The translations under genes and the position numbers were made by a program. Shown here piece after piece: positions 5,184 to 10,805 of a stretch of 10,805 bases of DNA. Source of the DNA: Methyloceanibacter sp. (GTDB lineage Bacteria; Pseudomonadota; Alphaproteobacteria; Rhizobiales; Methyloligellaceae); contig JALHTP010000379.1 in NCBI GenBank assembly GCA_022865725.1, positions 1-10,805 on the forward strand. Reading direction: 5' to 3'. Every line of letters begins with the position of its first letter. Position 1 is the stretch's first letter. The notes beneath the pieces are model-generated. The model was not told where the DNA came from and did not search any database. It saw nothing but the letters and a program-made list of their open reading frames with translations.

Positions 5184-6317
5184 TCACCCTAACCCTCTCC
5201 CCACAGGGGAGAGGGGATTTTCAGTGCCGGCTTCAGACGCCTTGACCGGGCTGAGCAGGCAGGCGTCGCCATAGGAATAGAAGCGATAGCGCTCCTCGAC
5301 CGCATGCGCATAAGCGCGCCGCATGAGATCGAGGCCCGCGAAGGAGGCGACCAGCATGAACAGGGTTGAGCGCGGCAAATGGAAATTGGTCAAGAGGCGA
5401 TCGACGTGACGGAAGCGATAGCCCGGCGTGATGAACAGACTCGTCTCACCGTTGAAGGGGGAGAGCCTTCCATCCTCGCCGGCGGCACTTTCGAGCAGGC
5501 GGAGCGAGGTCGTGCCGGCGGCGACGATCTTCCCTCCCCTCGCCTTGACGTCGTTCAGCGCCGCGGCAGTTTCTTGCGTGATCATGCCTCGCTCGGCATG
5601 CATGACATGGTCTGCCGTATCGACACCCCTGACCGGTAAAAAGGTGCCGGCGCCGACATGCAGCGTCACGAAATGGTGCGAGACGCCTCTGGCTTGAAGC
5701 GCCTGCATCAGCCGGTCGGTGAAATGCAAGCCTGCGGTCGGCGCCGCGACCGCGCCCGCTTCGCGCGCGAAGATTGTCTGGTAGTCGCTGCGGTCCTGGT
5801 CGTCGGTGGCGCGGCGCGAGGCGATATAAGGCGGCAGCGGCATGGCGCCAAGCGCGGCGATCGCCTCATCGAGTGCGGCGCCGCTCAGGTCGAAGCGAAG
5901 CGTCACCTCCCCCTCCTCGCCGCGTCCCTCGACGGTGGCGGCAAGGCTCCCGAGCAGGCATACATTGCTGCCGCCCCCGAACACAATGCGGTCTCCGGCT
6001 TTCAGCCGTTTGGCCGGACGCGCCAGAGCCTGCCAGCGCCCTGCATCGCGCCGCTCGATCAAGGTCACCGAGATCTGCGCCGAGGCGCCGTCGCGCATCC
6101 GCACGCCTCTGAGCTCCGCCGGGATCACCTTGGTATCGTTGAAGATGAGCGCGTCGCCCGGCGTAAGCAGCGCAGGCAAGTCGAGGATCGTCCGGTCGGC
6201 AAAGGGAGGCGAAGCGCCTTGCTCGACCACCAGCAGGCGCGCGGCGTCGCGCGGCACGGCCGGGCGAAGCGCGATCAACTCCTCCGGCAGATGGTAGTCG
6301 AACGCATCGAGGCGCAC
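5184..6317 (-). CDS. queA: S-adenosylmethionine:tRNA ribosyltransferase-isomerase QueA
   Basis: This encodes 377 residues. QueA transfers and rearranges the ribosyl part of SAM onto preQ1 in tRNA to give epoxyqueuosine, the step after Tgt. Signature segments are FDYHLPEELIA (6-16), FNDTKVIPAELRG (59-71), AAPTAGLHFT (191-200), HVGAGTFLPVR (220-230), TNFHLPRSTLFMLV (310-323) and YRFYSYGDACLL (344-355), which is where the family normally ends. The last 20 or so residues are extra: NPLSPVGRGLG and the TGA stop are encoded by the 23-base palindrome at 5193-5215 and its flank. The start is GTG at 6317, 9 bases after the cyclophilin stop, without a clear Shine-Dalgarno, suggesting translational coupling. 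Together with tgt, it supplies the late part of the queuosine pathway. Confidence 0.96.
   Translation of the reverse strand: MRLDAFDYHLPEELIALRPAVPRDAARLLVVEQGASPPFADRTILDLPALLTPGDALIFNDTKVIPAELRGVRMRDGASAQISVTLIERRDAGRWQALARPAKRLKAGDRIVFGGGSNVCLLGSLAATVEGRGEEGEVTLRFDLSGAALDEAIAALGAMPLPPYIASRRATDDQDRSDYQTIFAREAGAVAAPTAGLHFTDRLMQALQARGVSHHFVTLHVGAGTFLPVRGVDTADHVMHAERGMITQETAAALNDVKARGGKIVAAGTTSLRLLESAAGEDGRLSPFNGETSLFITPGYRFRHVDRLLTNFHLPRSTLFMLVASFAGLDLMRRAYAHAVEERYRFYSYGDACLLSPVKASEAGTENPLSPVGRGLG
5193..5215. repeat. 23-base palindrome, inverted copy of 3874-3896
   Basis: CCCTCTCCCC, loop ACA, GGGGAGAGGG is a perfect 10-pair hairpin and the exact reverse complement of 3874-3896. It lies inside the 3' end of queA, in frame, and overlaps the leader of tgt. 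The two copies sit in opposite orientation about 1.3 kb apart and bracket the tgt gene. In the transcript the hairpin falls between the queA core and the tgt start, so it could weaken tgt translation or mark an mRNA processing point; this is inference. Confidence 0.88.
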
Positions 6318-6326
6318 GGGCCGGCG

Positions 6327-6791
6327 CTACGCAGGATCGGCGGCAACCCGCACCGTCAGCATCTTGTCGGGATTGGCCGGCGGCTCGCCGCGATTGATCT
6401 TGTCGACATTCTCCATGCCCTCGATCACGCGTCCCCATACCGTGTATTGGCGATTGAGGAAGCTCGCGTCGTCGAAGCAGATGAAGAACTGGCTGTCGGC
6501 GGAATCGGGAGATTGCGCGCGCGCCATGGACACCGCGCCTCTGGTATGCGGCTCGGTGTTGAACTCGGCCTTGAGCTTCTGGCCCGAGCCGCCCATGCCG
6601 GAGCCGGTCGGGTCGCCGGTCTGGGCCATGAACCCCTCGATGACGCGGTGGAACACCACGCCGTCATAGAAGCCCTTGCGTGCGAGCTCCTTGATGCGGG
6701 CGACATGGCCAGGCGCAAGATCGGGACGCATCTCGACAGTCACGCGGCCCTTGCTGGTCTCGATGATGAGGGTGTCTTCTGGTTTTGCCAT
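6327..6791 (-). CDS. ppiB: cytosolic cyclophilin-type peptidyl-prolyl isomerase
   Basis: This encodes 154 residues without a signal peptide, so it is cytoplasmic. The single cyclophilin domain shows the active-site run FHRVIEGFMAQTGD (47-60), with Arg49, Phe53 and Gln57 matching Arg55, Phe60 and Gln63 of human cyclophilin A, and SQFFICF (100-106) matching the Q-F-F-I strand. The tryptophan that binds cyclosporin is Phe111 or Leu112 here, as in many bacterial forms. It catalyses cis-trans isomerisation of proline bonds during folding. AAGGA with a spacer of about 10 bases precedes the ATG at 6791. It lies 30 bases after the secreted paralogue and 9 bases before queA, so all three are probably cotranscribed. 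The symbol follows the E. coli cytosolic form. Confidence 0.94.
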   Translation of the reverse strand: MAKPEDTLIIETSKGRVTVEMRPDLAPGHVARIKELARKGFYDGVVFHRVIEGFMAQTGDPTGSGMGGSGQKLKAEFNTEPHTRGAVSMARAQSPDSADSQFFICFDDASFLNRQYTVWGRVIEGMENVDKINRGEPPANPDKMLTVRVAADPA

Positions 6792-6821
6792 GGAAGCGAT
6801 CCTTGTTGGGGGGCGCAGCGC

Positions 6822-7469
6822 TTAGTTCTCGATGGTCGCCTTCTTGATGAAGTCGAGCTTGGGAAACGCCTTGTTCAGGTAGGCGTTGCCGAGGCTCTGG
6901 ACGATGCCCTGGTTCGGGCCATGGCCGCCCGGCGCGCCTTCGCCGTAGCCGTTATAAAGGGAATCGACCACATCCATGCCCGAGACGACTTTGCCGAAGG
7001 GCGAAAAGCCCTGGCCGTCGAGCCCGGTATTGTCGCCGTAATTGATGAACACCTGGGTCGTGCGCGTATTGGGGCCGGCGGTGGCGAAGGTGATGTTGCC
7101 GCGCACATTGCTCTGCTTGACCGGATCGTCCTTGATATCGGCGTCGCGCCACACCGAAGAGACCTTCGGATCGCCGTTGAGGCCGAACTGCACCATGAAG
7201 CCATCGATCACGCGGAAGAAGCGCGTATCGTTGTAGAAGCCGTTCTTGACGAGATTGTAGAAGCGGTCGGCGCCGTTCGGCGCCCAATCGCGATGCACCT
7301 CGACCACGAAGGGGCCCTTGCTCGTGTCGAACTTGACCTTGTACACGGGCGGCGCCTGCTCGTTCAGGCTCGCGGGGTCGGAGAGGTTGCCGGCGCCGGC
7401 GGGGCCTTGGGTGGCGAGAAGACCGAGCGCAAGGGCCGCGGCGAATACGATGCTTGACTGAAGTCTCAT
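6822..7469 (-). CDS. ppiA: secreted cyclophilin-type peptidyl-prolyl isomerase
   Basis: This encodes 215 residues. A signal peptide covers about residues 1-26 (MRLQSSIVFAAALALGLLAT, then a small-residue cleavage region near PAGAG), so the enzyme is probably periplasmic. The cyclophilin domain follows: VKFDTSKGPFVVEVH, the active-site run FFRVIDGFMVQFG (84-96) with Arg86, Phe91 and Gln94, and TTQVFINYG (137-145). Relative to the cytosolic paralogue it has an additional loop (WRDADIKDDPVKQSN) and a C-terminal extension (about residues 175-215, with the Gly-rich stretch GYGEGAPGGHGPNQG) sometimes seen in secreted forms. AAGGAGG with a 5-base spacer fixes the start at 7469. The reading frame upstream of this ATG stays open to 8150, but that part overlaps coaD and is not coding. 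It follows coaD by 32 bases. Confidence 0.94.
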   Translation of the reverse strand: MRLQSSIVFAAALALGLLATQGPAGAGNLSDPASLNEQAPPVYKVKFDTSKGPFVVEVHRDWAPNGADRFYNLVKNGFYNDTRFFRVIDGFMVQFGLNGDPKVSSVWRDADIKDDPVKQSNVRGNITFATAGPNTRTTQVFINYGDNTGLDGQGFSPFGKVVSGMDVVDSLYNGYGEGAPGGHGPNQGIVQSLGNAYLNKAFPKLDFIKKATIEN

Positions 7470-7501
7470 GCTTCCTCCTTGGAAAAGAATTGGGGACCGG
7501 A

Positions 7502-7996
7502 CTAGACGGCAAATTTCTTCTTGAGCGCCGCGACCACGACCTTCGGCACGAAGGACGAAACGTCGCCGCCCATTGCGGCAATCTGGCGGACAAGGCTGGC
7601 CGCGATGTGCCGCGAATTCGGCGAGGAGGCCAGAAACACCGTCTCGATCTCCGGCGCAAGGGCCTGGTTCATGCCGGCCATCTGCATCTCGTAGTCGAAA
7701 TCGCCGGCGTCGCGCAGGCCCCTGATGACGATCGTCGCGCCCGCGGCCTTGGCGGCAGCGACGGTCAGATTGCCGTAAGTGGCCACTTCGAGCTTGAGCC
7801 CGATCTCCTTCGCCACCGGCTTCAGCACCAGGGCCGTGAGTTTCACGCGCTCCTCGGTGGTGAACAGAGGATGCTTGTCGTGATGGGTGCCGACGGCGAT
7901 GACGAGCTTGTCGACGAGACGGCCCGCCCGGCGCACGATATCGACATGGCCGAAGGTGACGGGATCGAAGCTTCCGGGATAAAGGCCGACGCGCAA
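7502..7996 (-). CDS. coaD: phosphopantetheine adenylyltransferase
   Basis: CoaD joins ATP and 4'-phosphopantetheine to make dephospho-CoA, the penultimate step of coenzyme A synthesis. From the TTG at 7996 the protein is 164 residues, the usual family length, and begins directly with the nucleotide-binding motif VGLYPGSFDPVTFGH (Ser9 and His17 matching Thr10 and His18 of E. coli CoaD). Other signatures are FTTEERVKL, VIRGLRDAGDFDYEMQMAGMN with the two conserved Arg, and the C-terminal SLVRQIAAMGGDVSSFVP. CGGAG with a 9-base spacer precedes the TTG. An in-frame ATG at 8035 would add 13 basic residues (MRRRPSRFSECKT) but has no Shine-Dalgarno, so I favour TTG. It is the first gene of the minus-strand run that continues to tgt. 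Confidence 0.95.
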   Translation of the reverse strand: MRVGLYPGSFDPVTFGHVDIVRRAGRLVDKLVIAVGTHHDKHPLFTTEERVKLTALVLKPVAKEIGLKLEVATYGNLTVAAAKAAGATIVIRGLRDAGDFDYEMQMAGMNQALAPEIETVFLASSPNSRHIAASLVRQIAAMGGDVSSFVPKVVVAALKKKFAV

Positions 7997-8104
7997 AGTC
8001 TTGCACTCCGAGAAGCGCGACGGCCGCCGCCTCATTGGGGTTTGAGGGAATGCCCAGTCGCGCGAGCCACCTTCTAGCCGCGCAAGTCATGCATCGGCAA
8101 GGCC

Positions 8105-8141
8105 GCAAAACAAGAAAGGGCCCGGCGGCGCGGCCGGGCCC
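8105..8141 (-). terminator. rho-independent terminator of ompW
   Basis: On the minus strand GGGCCCGGC (8141-8133), loop CGCGCC, GCCGGGCCC (8126-8118) forms a perfect 9-pair GC-rich stem, extended by an A-T pair, and is followed by TTTCTTGTTTTG. It begins about 28 bases after the ompW stop and separates ompW from coaD. Confidence 0.85.
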
Positions 8142-8169
8142 TCTCGGCACCCCAAGTGGATTTGGCCGT

Positions 8170-8901
8170 TTACTTTATTGGGCCGGCATCGGCGCTATGG
8201 CCAAAAATGGAACCGAGATTGAAGCGGTAGCCGAGGCCGGCCGAGAAGATCCAGGGATCGAGATCGGCATCGCCCACGACGTTGAGACCGCCAAGCGCGG
8301 CGTTGTTGTGCCAGGTCACCGTCGTATCGAGCCAAGTCTTCTTGACGTCGGCGTTGAGCGACCAGCCGTTGCCGATCGAGACATCGACGCCCGCCTGCAA
8401 AGTAAAGCCCCAGGCGGCGTCGATATCGACCTTGGTCGCGCCGAGCGCGTTGTCGCCCGTGCCGGTGTCGAAGAAATTGATGTATTGCACGCCGGCGCCG
8501 ACATAAGGCTCGAAGGCGCCCATGCCGGTGAAGTGGTATTGCAGCGTCAAAGCCGGCGGGAAGATCCAGGTGTCGGCGACCTCGCCCAGGCTGGCGATGG
8601 TCCCCTTCCCGTCGATCTCGTGCTTGGCGAAGCAGCAGAACAGCTCGACCGCGAGATTCTTGTTGAAGAAATAGCTGAGCGTGAGCGCCGGGATCACCTC
8701 GGTGCTGACATCGGCGTCGGCGCCCGGGAGCACGGTGCCGCCCGCGCGCACCGTCGCTTCGGTCTCAGGATCCACCACCGTGCCGAGCACGCGCACCATG
8801 AAATTCCCGTCGTTGCTTCCGGCCGCGGCGGGGAGCGACCCGCCGATCAGCCCTAGCCCCAAGCCGAGGGCGGCTAATGCGCCTCGTGCCGTTCCTGTCA
8901 T
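8170..8901 (-). CDS. ompW: OmpW-family outer membrane protein
   Basis: This encodes 243 residues. A signal peptide covers residues 1-27 (hydrophobic GALAALGLGLGLIGG, then AAA). The mature part looks like an eight-stranded OmpW barrel: FMVRVLGTVVDP (34-45), VIPALTLSYFFNKNLAVEL (69-87), a WIFPPALTLQYHF strand, FEPYVGAGVQYINFF, a GWSLNADVKKTWLDT strand, and the terminal strand DPWIFSAGLGYRF followed by a 16-residue tail. Aromatic residues alternate with small ones as expected for barrel strands. The family forms narrow hydrophobic channels for small molecules. Adjacent cysteines (89-90, ELFCCFAK) are unusual for an exported barrel, although I have a vague memory of similar pairs in relatives. 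The ATG at 8901 (AAGGG, 10-base spacer) was chosen over one at 8940 because it places the signal peptide at the N-terminus. In E. coli ompW responds to oxygen through FNR, which fits the boxes upstream. Confidence 0.92.
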   Translation of the reverse strand: MTGTARGALAALGLGLGLIGGSLPAAAGSNDGNFMVRVLGTVVDPETEATVRAGGTVLPGADADVSTEVIPALTLSYFFNKNLAVELFCCFAKHEIDGKGTIASLGEVADTWIFPPALTLQYHFTGMGAFEPYVGAGVQYINFFDTGTGDNALGATKVDIDAAWGFTLQAGVDVSIGNGWSLNADVKKTWLDTTVTWHNNAALGGLNVVGDADLDPWIFSAGLGYRFNLGSIFGHSADAGPIK

Positions 8902-9006
8902 CGTCGCGTCGCCCTTGTTCCCGCCAGCGCTTCTCGGCACGAAACCGTACCCAACGGATTCGCGCTCGCTATCGTCAGTAATATTCTTGTGACGGCCCGC
9001 TTCCCC

Positions 9007-9046
9007 GTTAAAGCGCTGATCGGCCTTGCGCGCTGATCCGCATCAG
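9007..9046 (-). promoter_or_regulatory. candidate FNR/FixK-dependent ompW promoter
   Basis: CTGATCCGCATCAG (9033-9046) is a symmetric inverted repeat that keeps the TGA-N6-TCA core and differs from the FNR consensus TTGAT-N4-ATCAA by one base in each arm. On the minus strand it is followed after 20 bases by TTTAAC (9012-9007), a 4-of-6 match to the -10 box, which would start transcription near 9000. The centre of the repeat is then close to -41, the class II activator position, with a leader of about 100 bases to the ompW ATG. A 9-base direct repeat GCGCTGATC (9013-9021 and 9030-9038) overlaps it. The promoter is inferred from spacing only. The rest of the 348-base gap at 8902-9249 holds the two boxes listed next. 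Confidence 0.35.
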
Positions 9047-9094
9047 AGTTGGGCGCATCGTTTGCCTGCTGTTGCGGCAGGGCCACAGATTTTC

Positions 9095-9108
9095 TTGATC
9101 CAGGTCAA
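9095..9108. promoter_or_regulatory. FNR-type box, one mismatch
   Basis: TTGATCCAGGTCAA matches the FNR/FixK consensus TTGAT-N4-ATCAA in nine of ten defined positions and keeps TTGA-N6-TCAA exactly. It is centred at 9101.5, 62 bases from the variant box near ompW and 67 from the perfect box near the regulator gene, in the shared intergenic region of the divergent pair. Confidence 0.65.
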
Positions 9109-9161
9109 AACTTTGAAGGCTCGCGTGGCGGTCCGGCCAGGCTTTGCCGGCCCCCGCCATC

Positions 9162-9175
9162 TTGATCGAGATCAA
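9162..9175. promoter_or_regulatory. perfect FNR-type box
   Basis: TTGATCGAGATCAA is a perfect TTGAT-N4-ATCAA palindrome, 74 bases before the regulator ATG at 9250. If used as a class II activating site on the plus strand it would predict a start near 9210, which falls after the upstream ATG at 9205 and supports the later start for the regulator. No convincing -10 box is visible there, so it could instead be an autorepression site or serve ompW. Confidence 0.75.
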
Positions 9176-9249
9176 GGCGAGGCCTCGCTCCGCGCCCGAG
9201 AGCTATGCGCGGAAGCTGCACTCCGCCGCGAGGGGGAAAAACGTTGGTT

Positions 9250-10032
9250 ATGGCATCCAGCGCGAAGACACGAAGCGAGGCTCGGTCGGGGACGAGCGCG
9301 CTCTGTAGCGCCGCAAAAGGGCCTGCGCTCACCCCGGTCCCGGTCCCCGCCGCGATCGGCTACAAAGCCACGATCCTGCGCACGCGGAGGGGACAGGCGC
9401 TGGCGCTTTGCTTCGACGGCGGCGAGACGGCGTTCATCGTCCGTGCCGGCGTGCTGACGCTCCAGGTCACCCTGCCCGGTAGCGCGCGTCAGGTGGTGGC
9501 AATGCTCTTTCCGGGCGACGTGCTCCGGTCGAACTTCGCGCCGCCGCATGCCGAATCGGCGCTCGTCTCGGCGGGCGCGGGCGAGGTATGGCGGATGCGC
9601 CTTGCCGCGCTGGATGCTCTCGCGGCGAGCGATCCCGCGATTCAGCGCTATCTCGATGAGGCCGTGGCCAGCCGGATGGCGCGCCTGGCGCTGCATGCCG
9701 CGACGCTCGGCCAGTTCGATTGCGAGCAGAGGGTGGCGACTTTGCTGGTCGAGCTGGCGCTCCACACCGGGGTGAATTCGCCCGGCGGCGGCATCGTGTT
9801 CGACCTGCCCTTCAACCGGAAGGATATCGCCGACTATCTCGGGCTTAACCCCGATACGCTGTCGCGGATCATGTCGCGGTTGAAGGCGGCAGGCGTGATC
9901 GGCCACTCGGAGCGGAACCGGGCGGTGATCCGCGATTTCCCCGCGCTCGCTTCGCGCTCCCCGGCCGCGCGATCGCTCATCGAGATCAGCGGCGCCCGCC
10001 GGGGCGAAGCATCGCTCCCCACGCCCGGCTGA
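9250..10032 (+). CDS. Crp/Fnr-family transcription regulator
   Basis: This encodes 260 residues. The N-terminal half is a cyclic-nucleotide-binding-type beta roll: TILRTRRGQALALCF, FIVRAGVLTLQVTL (62-75), VAMLFPGDVLRSNF (83-96). A long dimer helix region (about 128-172) is followed by the winged helix: FNRKDIADYLGLNPDTLSRI (188-207), then RLKAAGVIGHSERNRAVIRD. The recognition helix reads DTLSR (202-206) against ETISR in E. coli FNR, so the Glu is replaced by Asp while Ser and Arg are kept. The only cysteines are 19, 54 and 158; the N-terminal cysteine cluster that holds the FNR 4Fe-4S centre is absent, making it FixK-like rather than directly oxygen sensing. GAGGGGG lies about 14 bases before the ATG at 9250. 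An ATG at 9205 would add 15 residues. It probably binds the boxes at its own promoter and regulates the divergent ompW gene. Confidence 0.9.
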   Translation: MASSAKTRSEARSGTSALCSAAKGPALTPVPVPAAIGYKATILRTRRGQALALCFDGGETAFIVRAGVLTLQVTLPGSARQVVAMLFPGDVLRSNFAPPHAESALVSAGAGEVWRMRLAALDALAASDPAIQRYLDEAVASRMARLALHAATLGQFDCEQRVATLLVELALHTGVNSPGGGIVFDLPFNRKDIADYLGLNPDTLSRIMSRLKAAGVIGHSERNRAVIRDFPALASRSPAARSLIEISGARRGEASLPTPG

Positions 10033-10048
10033 CCGGCCGCGCCGGCGC

Positions 10049-10805
10049 TTATTCCACAGCCTCGTCCTCGCCCTCGCCGCCATTCTCGTCGGAGATGTGC
10101 TCGACCGAAACCACGCGCTCGCCCTCTGCCGTCGAGAACACGATCACCCCTTGAGTCGAGCGGCCCATGACGCTGATGTCCTGAACCGGCACGCGGATCA
10201 ACTGGCCGCCATCGGTGACGAGCATCATCTGGTCGGTCTCCTCGACGGGGAAGGAGGCGATCAGCCTGCCGTTGCGCGGATTGACGACCATGGCGATGAT
10301 GCCTTTCCCGCCACGGCCGGAGATGCGGTACTCATACGCGCTGGTGCGCTTGCCGTAGCCGTTCTCGGACACCGTCAGCACGAACTCCTCATGCGCGCTG
10401 AGCTCGGCGTAACGCTCAGGCGTCAGCACCACCGTCTCCTCGCCGTCGACCTCGGCGTCGATCTCGGGCTCCTGAACCTCGGCGCCGCCGCGGCGGATCA
10501 TGTTGGCCTGGCGGATATAGGTAGCGCGCTCGGCGGGGCCGGCCTCGATATGACCGAGGATGGCCATGGAGATGACCTGGTCGTCGCCTTCGAGCTTGAT
10601 GCCGCGCACGCCAGCGGATTCGCGCCCCTTGAACACGCGCACGTCGGTCGCCGGGAAGCGGATCGCCTGACCTTCCGCCGTGGTCAGCAGCACGTCCTGC
10701 TGCTCGTTGCAGACCTGCACGCCGACGATGCGGTCGGCGCCGTCGAGCTTCATGGCGATCTTGCCGTTCTGGCGGACCTCGATGAAGTCGGACAGCTTGT
10801 TGCGC
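10049..10805 (-). CDS. gyrA: DNA gyrase subunit A, C-terminal part (5' end outside window)
   Basis: The frame is open from the right edge (first whole codon at 10804) to a TAA at 10049, giving 251 residues of the C-terminal DNA-wrapping beta-pinwheel. Repeated blade motifs are visible: IEVRQNGKIAMKLDG, DVLLTTAEGQAIRFP, VFKGRESAGVRGIKL, EEFVLTVSENGYGKRTSAYEYRI, GRGGKGIIAMVVNPRNGRLIASFPV, DQMMLVTDGGQLIRVPVQDI and RSTQGVIVF, ending with an acidic tail (GGEGEDEAVE) usual for GyrA. GRGGKGI is a GyrA-box-like turn; the canonical QRRGGKG box should lie upstream of this segment. About 50 residues (PAERATYIRQANMIRRGGAE, then the acidic QEPEIDAEVDGEE) form a loop between blades that is longer than in E. 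coli. Gyrase A cuts and rejoins DNA during supercoiling. Its stop faces the regulator's stop across 16 bases. Confidence 0.97.
   Translation of the reverse strand, partial: RNKLSDFIEVRQNGKIAMKLDGADRIVGVQVCNEQQDVLLTTAEGQAIRFPATDVRVFKGRESAGVRGIKLEGDDQVISMAILGHIEAGPAERATYIRQANMIRRGGAEVQEPEIDAEVDGEETVVLTPERYAELSAHEEFVLTVSENGYGKRTSAYEYRISGRGGKGIIAMVVNPRNGRLIASFPVEETDQMMLVTDGGQLIRVPVQDISVMGRSTQGVIVFSTAEGERVVSVEHISDENGGEGEDEAVE

Noticed and set aside
4214..5245. A 343-codon plus-strand open frame opposite tgt
   Set aside because: It is a shadow of tgt, whose catalytic motifs are unmistakable. The translation is low in complexity and matches nothing.
5658..7457. A 599-codon plus-strand open frame opposite queA and both cyclophilins
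   Set aside because: The minus-strand genes carry complete conserved motifs, and the plus frame is explained by complementary codon bias. It has no ribosome binding site or recognisable domain.
7502..8150. Cyclophilin reading frame open upstream to 8150, suggesting a longer fusion protein
   Set aside because: The signal peptide and a strong AAGGAGG site place the start at 7469. The upstream part overlaps coaD in another frame and is Arg-rich nonsense.
10033..10046. CCGGC-CGC-GCCGG hairpin between the regulator and gyrA stops as a bidirectional terminator
   Set aside because: It has only five pairs around a 3-base loop and no T run on either strand; in DNA this GC-rich it can occur by chance.
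1..10805. CRISPR arrays, toxin-antitoxin pairs or riboswitches, including a preQ1 riboswitch before queA or tgt
   Set aside because: No regularly spaced repeats or recognisable toxin pairs were seen. The gaps before queA (9 bases) and tgt (7 bases) are too short for an aptamer, and none was seen before coaD.

Overview
The window looks like chromosomal DNA from a GC-rich alphaproteobacterium, most likely a member of the Hyphomicrobiales (Rhizobiales). This rests on the strong G/C bias at third codon positions, the family signatures of the encoded proteins, and the run coaD, secreted cyclophilin, cytosolic cyclophilin, queA, tgt near gyrA, a gene order I associate with that group. The genus cannot be named from the sequence alone.

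Positions 1-1200 form a patchy, less GC-rich accessory stretch around a tRNA-Lys(UUU) gene. It holds an open frame running in from the left edge, a small exported protein with a faint YHS-like pattern, a scrap of an IS630-type transposase, the tRNA with a plausible promoter, a short (probably truncated) 70-codon gene with its own ribosome binding site, and a strong intrinsic terminator. This reads as a tRNA-linked integration scar.

Positions 1206-3870 carry a two-helix membrane protein, an exported single-Cache-domain protein and a short dihydrofolate-reductase-like protein, all on the minus strand, then a divergent EamA-type (DMT) transporter on the plus strand.

Positions 4034-7996 are a tight minus-strand run read in the order coaD, secreted cyclophilin, cytosolic cyclophilin, queA, tgt, with gaps of 7 to 32 bases. 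It combines coenzyme A synthesis, proline isomerisation in two compartments, and two steps of queuosine tRNA modification. Identical 23-base palindromes in opposite orientation bracket tgt. One forms the end of the queA reading frame; the other belongs to a larger composite of hairpins after the transporter. The Tgt protein keeps its catalytic residues but has apparently lost its structural zinc site.

Positions 8105-10032 hold a divergent pair: an OmpW-family outer membrane protein (minus) and a Crp/Fnr-family regulator (plus). Between them lie two FNR-type boxes (one a perfect TTGAT-N4-ATCAA) and a third, symmetric variant box placed about where a class II activator would sit for ompW. The regulator lacks the FNR iron-sulphur cysteine pattern, so it resembles FixK-type proteins more than oxygen-sensing FNR. 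The window ends inside the 3' part of gyrA on the minus strand.

I found no CRISPR array, toxin-antitoxin pair or recognisable multi-gene defence system. The best candidates for new biology are the zinc-less Tgt, the palindrome pair around it, and the three-box ompW/regulator control region.
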